From Larix kaempferi (Eukaryota > Streptophyta > Pinopsida > Pinales > Pinaceae): a DNA stretch of 64,000 bases. Made by a program: the position numbers and the translations under genes. The stretch covers positions 14,804,001 to 14,868,000 of the forward strand of contig BSBM01000007.1 of NCBI GenBank assembly GCA_027924585.1, given 5' to 3'. Each line of letters begins with the position of its first letter. Position 1 is the stretch's first letter. The notes under the pieces were generated by a model. That model saw only the letters and a list, made by a program, of their open reading frames with translations, did no database searches and had not been told where the DNA came from. Shown piece after piece: positions 34,437-45,042 of this stretch.

Positions 34437-35788
34437 TGTCACATCCCCACCCATCATACTAGTGCAATGGAGGGGATCGTGAGGCTAAAACCGGGCATCC
34501 AGCCCCATGTACCAATTAAGTAAGCATTCCATACACATGAAGAGGCATAAATATTTACATTACACAGCAGAAGTAATTTCAATTACTCATTCGCCATACA
34601 TTCAAGATATTCATCAATTAAATAATTGAAAGATGGCACCAGAGAATACTTATCTTTAACAGAGTAGTCCCAAGCAACTAGCTATGTCGCTGCAACGTTC
34701 CACCCAACCGTAGGCTCTTCGACAGCTTATACTAAGTCCGTCCGAGGCCACCCCCGAGCTGGGCATGATTCTCACAAGGACAAAGGGGACATTCACGCTC
34801 ACACACAGTCTATTAACCATTTTATTTTAGCCAAGCCAGTCTAACTGGGTTTATCAGGCTGCACTTGCACAATGGATGCTCATTCCCAATCTCAAGCTAG
34901 AACCAGGGATTACCCATCACCCATGCCCATCATACTCTTCTTTCTCACAGCAAAAAAAATGATTATTGACAGGGTTACACATTTACAACAGAGGTGTTCA
35001 CAAAACAGGGTCCACATTGGTTCTCCCAACTCGTGGTTCACCCAAACGAACTGTGGAATTTCGATTTCAACCCCAGGGAGCAAAACCGATTTCTCTCCAC
35101 TGGTTAGGATCCCTTCCAATGGCCTAAGCGACCCCCAGGAAGACCCAAAACGTTCTGCTCTCTTTCCCCACGGGTAACCAACACAAAAATGCCCCTTCCC
35201 AGCTAAAAGATGAAGGGAGACACAGAAAAACGAGGGAGGAAAACGCCCAGGCAGCTTGAGCTGCGTGAGAGAGCAAGGCCATGGTGAATAATGGCTTAGG
35301 CAGCCATTTCGTGGCTCTATTCTTGCCCAAAAAGACCAACACGATTTTCCATGAAGGGTGGCTTGCCCATACCCGATTTTGGACAGCCATACCTCTCCAT
35401 TCCCAAGGCATTAACTTCCCCAACCAACTCTTGGGAGAAATCAATGGTTGAGTACAAAAGTCAACATGGGTAGTTGAGGGTTTGATGGGTTCTCATTTTG
35501 ACACTTGGCTTGACCCTATTGGCTCAAGGGTTTGAATGTTTTCCCTCCCAATTCCTTGTGAAATCATGCCCCCATCTCTTTGTTGCATTGCATAGCTAGT
35601 TGTGGGTATTTTTATTAAAAATGCATATTACATGATGTTGAAATTCCAATGTGCCTGGCTAGCATGCAAAGCATATGCATCACTAAATCGATGGCGGGGC
35701 CTTAGCCTTGAGCTCCTCACCATGATTTCATAACAATATTACATCAATTACCTTTGAATGCAATGGGGTCAATAATGGGGACGTGACA
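34437..35788. mobile_element. Solo LTR in G2 integrase
   Basis: A 1352 bp block with ends TGTCACATCCCC and GGGGACGTGACA, which are near-perfect inverted repeats. Flanks gtatg (34432-34436) and gtatg (35789-35793) form a perfect 5 bp TSD, and integrase resumes after it. On the minus strand, near its start, is GGTGAGGAGCTCAAGGC followed by AAGGCCCC, which also occurs near the start of the L-element LTRs. This indicates minus orientation and a related LTR family. The ORFs inside are not supported. Confidence 0.92.
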
Positions 35789-35951
35789 GTATGATAGAAA
35801 ATTCATGAAGTTTCTTGGTAAATTTATAATGCATTGGATTGGTCCATATACTATGATACATGTTACTAACACTGGTGCAGTCCAGTTAACCACCTTAGCT
35901 GGCGATAATTTACCAAGTTTAATAAATGGGAGCAGACTAAATTTTTACCAC
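35789..35951 (+). pseudogene. G2 integrase C-terminal domain, truncated
   Basis: Continues GDLVLLY with KFMKFLGKFIMHWIGPYTMI, TGAVQLTTLAGDNLPSLING and SRLNFYH, then stops at 35951 where the G3 LTR begins TGTTGG (read on the + strand). The same segment in G3 reads KFPGKFHVHWLGPF and ends SQLKLYHDDHSA. No chromodomain follows in G3, and none is expected here. Confidence 0.88.
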
Positions 35952-37451
35952 TGTTGGCTGCTTTTGGACAAACCCAGGTTTTTAGGAGGCGCAGCAACAA
36001 ACACCCATTGGTGCACTGGCCCTTTCGGCAACGAGCTGCGCAGCAGCCCGAGGTCTCACCCGAAGTGGCTATGGGGGGGCTAAGGAATCAGGTTTCCTTA
36101 ACTAGGGTAGTGTGGAATCCATAGTCTTCTCCCTTCCTTCCTTCTGCAGCAACTTCTTCTGAACAGATCGTCTGATTCCTTCATGGGTCATGCAGTGCAA
36201 CAGCGCTGGAGCTTACTAGTCTTAGCCTAGCTGCGCGACACCTCCGCACCTGCGCACAAGGCTTTTACTTGCTACGCCGATACTCTGTATCGTCTCTGGC
36301 CTTGTACCTCGACGCAATAACGCACTCCTCGGTGCAATAATGTCCGCTACACACTGTATCACTTCTGCACCCACGCCACAACGCACAACGAACTCCTTAC
36401 GCGCCACGGCAATAGTGCTCTTACCGACTCCTTCGATAGTGCGCGAATATAACTTCTAAGGGAGCTTCAAGGACTTGCTTTATATACTCATTCATAAAGA
36501 CAACGAAACATTCATGTAAACACAGATAGTAAACATAAACATGCATTCACACAACACAGCATCATAAGAACGAGAATTATGTAGTTCGCCTCTACGGGGA
36601 AATCACATTCACTAGAACTGTATCTTATATTATCTCAAAATCGGAATTACACAGTCCTGCTGCGCACACAGCTGCAGCCTTAGATATTTCAGGGAAACTC
36701 CACGCACACAGCTGGGAGCCATTCTCTTAGATCTATCCTCTTCTCCTACAGAGATTACAATGGCTCAGACATCAACTTGGACTCTGTAACTCAGAAACTA
36801 GCTCTATAGCTATCCAAGACTCTCTCTTACCTTCTAGCCAACTCATCTAACTTCTAACATCTAATGCCTTCTTACGTCTAACGTCTAACCTTTACAATTA
36901 CACATATATATAGGTGGCCCTGAAGGTCACACCTTTACAAAACTATGGGCCTTTCCCAACAGTAATCCCCAAAAACCCTAACCATGGACATGGCTAGGTG
37001 TACTGTAGGCACCGCTTGCAGTCATGTCGCCGCTTCCTGCAGACTCCGTGATCTTCGGCGCAGATTGCGGGTATGGACGCTGCTTCATCATTCACTGCTC
37101 CTTGTCATTCGCCTTCAATGCTTTGGTCCATTGCCCTTCCTTGGTCAGAGCAACCATAATTTCTTACTTAGCCTTAATGAGGGTAGCTGAGCCCTCTATT
37201 CCATTGCTTCATTTATTGTGGTAGCTGAGCTTTCTACTCGGCCACATTCACTCTCCTTTGACGTGTACATGCGAGCTCTACGATTTCCAGTCCATAATCT
37301 GCGTTGAGCTCGTCCATCTGGCGCCGTATTGCGCACTGTTCACTTCTGCCCAAAATTGGTGCTTACTCAAAATTAGCACTTTCCCCTCAATACTTGGTGC
37401 TTTTTCCTCAAAATTCGCAGCTTTACCATAGCTGCGGCCTATGCTCCAACA
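35952..37451 (-). mobile_element. G3 3' LTR
   Basis: 1500 bp on the minus strand from TGTTGGAGCAT (37451) to GCAGCCAACA (35952), with inverted ends TGTTGG/CCAACA. It follows a PPT. A minus-strand TATA box lies near 36908. It aligns partly with the G2 5' LTR, notably the last 150 bp. The small plus-strand ORFs at 36984-37224 are not genes. Confidence 0.83.
36903..36913 (-). promoter_or_regulatory. TATA box of G3 LTR
   Basis: Minus-strand CTATATATATG, about 540 bp into the LTR. Confidence 0.55.
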
Positions 37452-37462
37452 GGCCCCTTACA
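37452..37462 (-). other. Polypurine tract of G3
   Basis: Minus-strand TGTAAGGGGCC lies between the stop codon of the 3' ORF and the LTR start at 37451. It is short compared with the G1 PPT. Confidence 0.65.
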
Positions 37463-37463
37463 C

Positions 37464-40142
37464 TTACTTGTGGCTCATCCCCGAGCCACTCGCACTAGCG
37501 TGTGGTCGCTTTAGCTGCGCGTCTGGATTTGCTTGGGTCGTAGCAAATGCTTTCTTCCACTGCGCAATAGCGGAGTCCATTTCATCCACGCACTCCGCAG
37601 CTGTCTGCACCATATCTGAACTGGCTTCTTCTTCAGTTATGCCATCAACCAACTGTTGAGATTCAACAAATTCTTTGATCTTTGCCTCGGCTTGGGAAAC
37701 AAGTTCAGCATATTCATCCATAAATGGCTGAATGCTGTTGGTGAGATTAGCATCTTCATTTCTGAGCTTGTGTAGTTGTTGTTGTACTCTGCGCACTTCG
37801 CTCATTTTCCTCATTTTTGCTAAGCCTTCTAAGGACTTAGCTTCTTCACTCAGAATAGTTAGGGATTGTTCTGCTACTTGTACCTGTTCCAAAAGACCGA
37901 CTTTGAAAGGGAGCTTCTCAAGCTCATCCCAAGCCTCCATAGCTTGCGTCATGAGGTTCTGGGCTTCATCTGCTCTGCACTTCATTTGCATGGAAGCTAT
38001 GCATAGGGATTCATATTGTTCCTGCCTTTCATTTGTAGGAGGTACTATAACACGAGCTTCCAACTCGGCGATCTGCGCTCTATGGTCCTCAGCCATAGCA
38101 ACTATTTCCTGCTCTAGGGCTTTCACTCTTCCGCCAATAATTTGCACTTTCTCAACCAAAGGAAGGTCTGGTTGAATCTGGCAGGCCGGCAGCTCCTGGG
38201 CGAGTTCATCAACTACATTTCTTATCCCTGTGTCTTGTGCCTCATAAAGCACAAGCTTCTTAGAGATGTTCTTATAGCCTGCCTTCAGTTCTAGTTCCTG
38301 CGATTGCAGTCTTTGGTTTGCATGGAATGTGGAGAGCTCTCTAGCTCTCAGCTCAATAGAGACCTTCTCTTGTGCTAACTGCAAAGTTTCTATCGGAAGC
38401 AATGACAAATTTATCTCAATAAGGCCAACCGTATTTACCTGGGTTGCAGCCAAAGGATCCGGGAATGTCATACTTGTAGGCGGGATGTGAACGACAGTAT
38501 GCCTCTCTACAAGTACTTCATCCTGCTCGGTGCTTGTAGATGCCTGCGGCGTCTGCGAACCGGATGCTGGCACATGGGTTTGCGCAACTCTTCTTGCAAG
38601 ACCTTTCAACTCCACGAACTGCAGGTCTAGAGCACTTCTGATGTGAGCCTGCGAGGTCCTCAGCTCACGAAATTGCTCCTTCAAGTATTGGTCAAACCCC
38701 GCGGCAAGGGTCTCAAACGGATCTCCTGTCGCTTCTGCGGGGTACGACAGCTTCTGCTTCTTTGGGGGTGGTCCTGGTGGACCTTCATCGGTCTTCTACG
38801 CAGCCTTTTCCTTTCCTTTATCTTTCTCTTGCGCATCAGGGGGTGGTATTGCGGCAGCGACTTCAGCGGCCTGCCTCCATTCATCTGGCCAAGACTTGAT
38901 AGTTTCTTCAACATCCTGAGTAGTCATACGGTAGAGGCCTATGGCCCACTCTTCCTGAATTCCGCAAAGGCGGAGGTAAATTTCATGTAAGTTGGCAGAA
39001 AAGACCAACTTCGTTCTATAGATTTGTGCTGTCTCCTAACTCAGCCTCGGCATTTCCTGAATGGTATCTTTGAGGAGATGGTAATATTCACAGAACACGG
39101 CGTGATTCATCTTGCGCTTCGTGGGATTACTAGAATCCCAGAGGTTGACATAGCGCATCCCTGCAACCTCTCCTGCACGGCGCGGAAGGAACTGAGTGTT
39201 GGGGGGCTCCTTCCACCCGACAAAAGCACATAAAATCAAAAGCCAAGAAAAATGGAACAACTGACCGGCGGTGTCCTGAACGTTCCGACAGTCTTCCAAG
39301 AAATAATTCAAGAGGAAGAGAGACCAGTTATACTGCTCTCCCTCTGCAGCTGCGATTGTGGGCTCCACAACAGCTCCAGTGACTTCTTTAGGTATGCACT
39401 TCGTTAGAAGTCTTCCTGCAAGCAGACTGCCTGTGAATCTAAGTGCTTGATCTTCAACTATAGTGAGGTCATAAGCTCGACCTCCTCTCGTCAGTTTGTA
39501 TTTCTGCACCAGCTGTGCAGCCAACTTTTTGTCCTTATCCTTACCAACAAGATGAACATTGGGGTCCTTACCAACCTTAGATAGGCTGGTAATACGATGA
39601 ATCAAGTCCACATTCAAATCGATTGGACTCCCCAGCCAAAGATAACCACCATGAACACAGGATAGCAGGGCCTTAACAACTGCATTGACTTCATTGCTAC
39701 GCCTGAAGTGCGGTAGCTTCAACAGGTTCAACAGTCCAGGCCTCTCAAGATTTGCGGCAAATTCCTTTGGGACGAATTCATCAACATTTCTAATGGAATT
39801 ATGGACTACCATCAGATAGCGATCCGGCGCAAACTGAGGATACGTTCTGTAGTCTCCCAAGTTGAAGTCAGAAAACTTAACCAGTGGAAGGTGTCCAAGC
39901 AGGTACCCTTCTTCTCGCATGATTTCCGCCATTGGTGGCAGCGGAATCGGATACTTCGCATTCTTTGGAATACGCACCTCGGGTGCATCATCTGGACACG
40001 AAGGAATGTAATTAACCATAGTGGCCAAAGGCTCTGAGACGGGTTCGTCCGGCGGCTGCTGAGACGCCCTTGTGCCTGGGGACTATCTGGGATCAATCCA
40101 ACCCGGATGCGTGTAAGACGAGGTCATTATTGTGGTAGCCAT
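37464..40142 (-). pseudogene. G3 3' extra ORF, 893 codons, with long coiled coil
   Basis: One minus-strand frame from ATG at 40142 to the stop at 37464, interrupted only by three TAG codons (40083-40085, 39036-39038, 38796-38798). The N-terminal half is globular: YPIPLPPMAEIMREEGYLLG, LLNLLKLPHFRRSNEVNAVV, LVQKYKLTRGGRAYDL, YNWSLFLLNYFLEDCRNVQD, FSWLLILCAFVGW. A low-complexity Lys/Glu/Pro linker follows (DAQEKDKGKEKAA, PPPKKQKLSYP). The C-terminal 400 residues are a long coiled coil (LAQEKVSIELRARELSTFHA, VKALEQEIVAMAEDHRAQIA). It occupies the same place as the extra ORFs of G0 and G1 and is weakly similar to G1's globular part. The role is unknown; structural or host-interaction functions are guesses. 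Confidence 0.75.
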
Positions 40143-40966
40143 GCCAAAATCTAAGCCTCTGCGCTTGAATTGACTAATAACTTATTCAGTGGACAGGTTC
40201 TCCGTCATGAATCGGTATACACAACAAGCACTCGAACATAAAAATGGTGGAATAGCGTAGGATATGAACGCTGAAAACAAAGCGAGCAGTCTGCAGAAGA
40301 CGGCTCTGAAAACAATGACTTAGATTCTCAAACAAGACACAACTCGAGAAAAGTAACCCGAACATATACGAGTGCGGGGTATTTATAGCTAAAGGCGGGA
40401 TTAAATGCGAACAAGTGGGGCTAATAGCCGTAGGCGCCTATGCATGACTTGACAACCCCCCTACCCCCGCACCTCTGCGGTGCATTAATTGCGATGGACG
40501 GGCTCTGACAGCGTTTCGGGAGATGAGATAAGGCTTTCGGCTCATTCGTTAAATGCGAATCTCAGGGAGATCAAGCCGAATCTCACAGCAAATACAATTA
40601 AATGGCGATCTTATCCTGCATTAATATTCAGACGCAGTTATAGAGCTACCGTAATTCAAATTTTCGGCGGGTCACTTCAGCATAGGTAACTATGCACATG
40701 GAGGGCTCCACGGCGAGGAGAACTCCTCAAGCGGAAAATTGGCAACAAGGAACGCCGCAAGAGCGACGGTTTGACAACCCGGGGAAAATCTTCGCAAGAG
40801 CGCAAAATAGGCTCCCTCCAAACAGGCTTTATTGACATGCACGGATGTTTCAAGGAATTGCGCGGGAAACTGGAGACTGAAAGTGTCTCGCGATTTTCGT
40901 GTAGACTGTGATAAGTGCGATGCATCTTTCAACTACACTAAGCATCTGCACTTCTTTAGTAATTCA
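40143..40966 (-). other. G3 spacer between integrase and extra ORF
   Basis: About 820 bp without a supportable gene. It is more GC-rich than the flanking L element. It could hold a promoter for the 3' ORF, but no TATA box is clear. Confidence 0.45.
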
Positions 40967-41136
40967 TTAAGTCAACAGGGCGGAGTGGTCGTCGTGATAA
41001 AGCTTGAGCTGACTCCTGTTAATCATTGTGGGCAGCAATTCTCCATTAAGCTTCGCAAGCTGGACTGCTCCTCCTTCTGTTATCTTTGTCACCTGAAAAG
41101 GGCCTAACCAATGTACATGGAACTTGCCTGGAAACT
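40967..41136 (-). pseudogene. G3 integrase C-terminal end (split by element L)
   Basis: Minus-strand translation gives KFPGKFHVHWLGPF, QVTKITEGGAVQLAKLNGE, LLPTMINRSQLKLYHDDHSA and a TAA stop at 40967-40969. This directly continues KFIKF at 57594 once L (41137-57592) and one TSD copy are removed. No chromodomain. Confidence 0.92.
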
Positions 41137-42621
41137 TATCACGAACCCAAAATTTCGTAAAATTTAAAACTTTTCTAGGTGCCTAAAAATGCCACTAAAA
41201 TATATATGCGGAAACATAAAGTGTGGGTTTACTTTCTTAAACCTTATGGGAAACACAAACTTCATTATGTCTTAACATACATCCTTTACGAAGCATATAC
41301 TTCCTTCAATAAAACCATCTAAATGGTAACAACACATTCATAATTTATAAGCGAAACATTATATCAACAATCAACCTTGTATATGAATCGTATACATCAA
41401 ATAATCATAATCATTTTTAAAGATAGAAACAAGTACTCATACATGAGACACATTTCGAAACACCATAGAAAACATAGGAGACAAAAATATAACGTGGTTC
41501 ACCCGAACTCGGGCTAGTCCACAAAGGTGTGTGTGCCGCTTTTATTATTCATCAAAAGATAATTTACAACTACAACCCAATGGTTGCTTTAATCATCTTC
41601 CAGCTTTTTCCAAGCTTCTCAATGAATGAGTAATTTGGTTGTTGCAACCAGATTTCTTCTCCTTCCTTCAAGCCTCTATCCCATAGAGTACTTTATCAAA
41701 CTTTCCACTACCTCACTTTGGGGTATTACTAATACTATAACATGTCCAAAATACTGAACATACTTTAAAGAGACATTAGGTTTAATATCTTAACCAAAGA
41801 AATAACCAATGTATTCACATACTTTAAAGAGGTTCTATGTTTAATATCTTAACCAAAGGATTACATCTTATATCTTAATATTCCTTTAAATCAACATACT
41901 ACCATAAAAGATATTCAATGTATTCACATACTTTAAAGAGATATTAGGCTTAATATCTTAAACAAAGAAATATCCAATGTACTAAATGTTGGACTAAATT
42001 CTTCCTTCCAAACATCTCGATTACTATAGAAATATAACAACTTTCTTGACCTAGAGCTTGACCTTGAATCTAATCTTTCCAGTCCATACTCAACTCAGGA
42101 CTGCCACGTATTAAACTTTTTATCAGTACAACCAGATAATAACTCAATACTGTGAAGAAAATCTACTTATATAATTAAACTCAGAAAAACAAACACAATC
42201 AGTAAGAGTCACTAATATGTATAAATATGCGTTCCCTTAACTCAACTAACACACATGAGCAACTCTACCCAAAAGTTCGACTCTCTTAGACAATGATAGA
42301 TCTCTACTTATAACGCAGAAATAAGTGTAAAAAGTATGGATACATCAATACCGAGATCTGTCAATGTTTATATACAACGACCTCTCGATCTGAAACACAG
42401 TATATATATATATATATATCATTCATTCATATAAAACAACCCAGAGATTGGCTGTTGTAGCGCCATCTCTGCACGATCCCCAACTTAGGATGTTTATCGT
42501 CCTCCCTTGGAATAGAGCTCACTTTCGAGATGGTCCCATTCCAATCATTTTTCAAATCCGAAGGTAATGTAACTATAAATGCAAAGGCTTTAACAGAAAG
42601 GATCTGATCAGAAGGTGTTGT

Positions 42622-42966
42622 AATTATAAACGCAGACAGAGATAAAAAAAACATCTCTCGGAAATGGCAAACCCCAGGTGAAATTATGTTTCATCTTGAA
42701 TCGCCAAAGCAAGTTTTAAAAAAACAAAACTTCGATCCAATGGACAGGGTATATACCTGACTTAAATCTCAAGCAATATAAACAATATATTTTGGATCGA
42801 ATTATAAACGCAGACAGAGATAAAAGCATCTCTCGGAAATGGAAAACCCCAGGTTAAATTATGTTTCATCTTGAATCGCCAAAGCAAGTTTTAAAAAAAC
42901 AAACTTCGATCCAATGGACAGGGTATATACCTGAATTAAATCTCAAGCAATATAAACAATATATTT
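42622..42966 (-). repeat. About 178 bp direct duplication in L LTR
   Basis: ATTATAAACGCAGACAGAGA through CAATATAAACAATATATTT occurs at 42622-42793 and again at 42801-42966, with small indels. The same duplication is in LTR2 (about 49366-49711); in LTR3 it is removed by a deletion. Confidence 0.88.
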
Positions 42967-43210
42967 ATCTATAACTTCTGAGCAGCAAGGGCTTCACGCC
43001 GCTGCTAACAATAGGAATGGGCGTAGTACATAGATCCATGTAATCGAAATCAACCCACACCGATTATCATAAATAAAAATATATCTATAACTTCTGAGCA
43101 GTAAGGGCTTCACGCCGCTGCCAACAATAGGACTGAGGCGTAATAGATAGATCCATGTAATCGACATCAACCCACACCGATTATCATAAATAAAAATATA
43201 TATATCTATA
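42966..43210 (-). repeat. About 116 bp direct duplication in L LTR
   Basis: TATCTATAACTTCTGAGCAG through CCGATTATCATAAATAAAAA occurs at 42966 and 43082, with a partial third start near 43202. It produces an in-frame repeated peptide on the minus strand (YIFIYDNRCGL twice), which is a by-product, not a gene. LTR2 has the same at about 49710-49955. Confidence 0.88.
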
Positions 43211-44402
43211 ACTCTGTCCAAGCAGAGAACAAGACACAGGTATATGCAATAAACATATTATATTAACTTTGTAATCAATAGCGATAAAAAGAAATAGTTG
43301 CGCGCTATCTCTAGTTCGAATAGAGATCCAAGACTCAAAACAGAGGTATTAACATTTTACTATAACTCTGTACATAACAGAGATCCAACAATAACCAATG
43401 ACGAAGTATATAGAAAACAACTTACCATGTAACTCTTCTTGCCGAGATTTGTTATGCTGGGAGCCATCTCCTCATTCTTCCCCATCACGCAGAGTTCAAA
43501 TTTTTCCCTTTCCACGCAGAACCAAGATAGATCTGCAAGCATCTTCGAATATTCCCAGATTTTCCGTCTTGTAAACGCCAACTCAAATAAGAATCCAATG
43601 CTCAGAGCTTCTTTTTTCCCCCCAATCGATGTGCAAAGCTCCCTCTTAAAGCAGAGGTTGAATCCCCTCTCCCTTGTAGAATGATCAGGGATCTCATGGG
43701 AAAATCCGCCCCCTCCCTGAGCGAGTGACACCTGGTACAACAGGAACCCAGCACCGAAACACGATGGCAAGTAGCTGCCTTCCATTAATGAGGTAGCATT
43801 GTGCCAATCTCAGTACTCCCTAACTTCGTATCGTCCCACTCAAAACCAGCCCCCCCTTCTCCATCACGCTGCTCAATAAATAAAACGTAAACCAGAGGCA
43901 CATGCCTCTACTTGGAGAAACCTATACCTAACCAATGACATGTGTAAGACTGATCTTTCAAAGGAGCGCTATTTGGATTTTCAGAATCTTTCCTAGTCTA
44001 CCTATCAGTCGACTCTTGCTGAGTCATCCCACCACTTAATCGAGTTGGGGTTTGGTTAACAAAACAAGGAAGATGCAACTTCTTAAAGCCGTGAATAAAA
44101 GGATTACAAAAGAGTTTATAAAGCAATTTATGCCTCTCCATAAATTGTACCCAAAGTGTAATATCCTAATCATAACATAGTGAGGTAATCTTAATTATAC
44201 ATAGCTATCTTATATATGTAGTATATAAGAAATAACCTTTGTTAAATGATAAGTGTTTTAATATTTAGAGAAATATCCAAGTGCCAACAATATCTTCATA
44301 TATAGTTCATACTTCATTCACATTTAGTTCTTTTATGTATACTTGTTCATTTCACACACTTTGACTCGAAAAGTAATTACTAAGGCTCTCCCTTATGGAC
44401 CC

Positions 44403-44441
<39 letters not shown>

Positions 44442-45029
44442 TAAACCTATATATATATAGATATATAAACTTATAAAGGTATTTTCTTATATATCTTATT
44501 ATAAGAACATTTGATCTATATATAGAGAGAGAGAGAGATTCCTATAAGAAGACCTATCTTCATACTCGAGGATACGTCCTATGAGGCACCAGAAGATTTG
44601 TGATGAGTAACTACTTCCTTGATCTATGTCGATGACACTAATGACCTTAGCTTAACACGTAAACCACTTACCCTTCTGGTGGATTCCGTTGTCGGTCGTT
44701 CATCCACGTTACTGTCCTTAACCTTTTATGTTTACAATTACCCTTTAGGCAATAAATCCCAACTTACAATATTTTTGTTGGTGGGGCCTTGGCCTTGATG
44801 TCTAGATTATGAAGGATTCCCTCGACTTTACCTTTCCGCAATGATTTAGTTGTCGACGCTTAGTTGCACTGTTGCATCTTCTCTTCTCAGTTTACAACTT
44901 ATAACTTAGGAAAATAATTAACGATGTTTTTTTCAAGGTCCACTGGTGGGGCCTTGGCCTTGAGCTCCTCACCAGGGCCTCATAAATAATTTACATTATA
45001 CATTGTATAAATATTAGAGGGATATTACA

Positions 45030-45042
45030 TCCTCCTCCCCTT
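45030..45042 (-). other. Polypurine tract of L (internal 1)
   Basis: Minus-strand AAGGGGAGGAGGA lies immediately before the LTR start TGTAATATCCC. This is a canonical Ty3/gypsy plus-strand primer. The second copy is at 51770-51782. Confidence 0.92.

Larger units (their letters stand above)
27499..35951 (+). mobile_element. Ty3/gypsy element G2, 5' part
   Basis: Plus strand order: 5' LTR, small ORF, gag, (knuckles and most of protease deleted), capsid-like modules, RT, RH, INT. The coding sequence stops abruptly at 35951, in the C-terminal domain of integrase, where the LTR of G3 begins. Its 3' ORF and 3' LTR should lie beyond 64000. The solo LTR at 34437-35788 interrupts integrase. Same family as G3, shown by collinear protein similarity. 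Confidence 0.85.
41137..45029 (-). mobile_element. Element L, LTR1 (3' LTR)
   Basis: 3893 bp, preceded on the minus strand by PPT AAGGGGAGGAGGA. It includes two internal duplications (42622-42966 and 42966-43210), an AT microsatellite (44400-44440) and a GA tract near 44523. A 141-residue minus-strand ORF at 43785-43360 has no recognised domain and probably is chance. The start of the LTR (high-coordinate end) carries GGTGAGGAGCTCAAGGCC, shared with the solo LTR in G2. Confidence 0.9.

Noticed and set aside
37732-38175. 147-residue plus-strand ORF, Cys/Ser-rich
   Set aside because: Shadow of the coiled-coil ORF on the minus strand.
42624-43538. Intron in the L LTR, suggested by the shorter LTR3
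   Set aside because: No GT-AG or GC-AG borders at the joint in any phase; microhomology deletion is simpler.
43360-43785. 141-residue minus-strand ORF in the LTR of element L, present in two copies
   Set aside because: No recognised domain, lies in an LTR, and its conservation only reflects the recent duplication; the third LTR fuses it to another frame by deletion.
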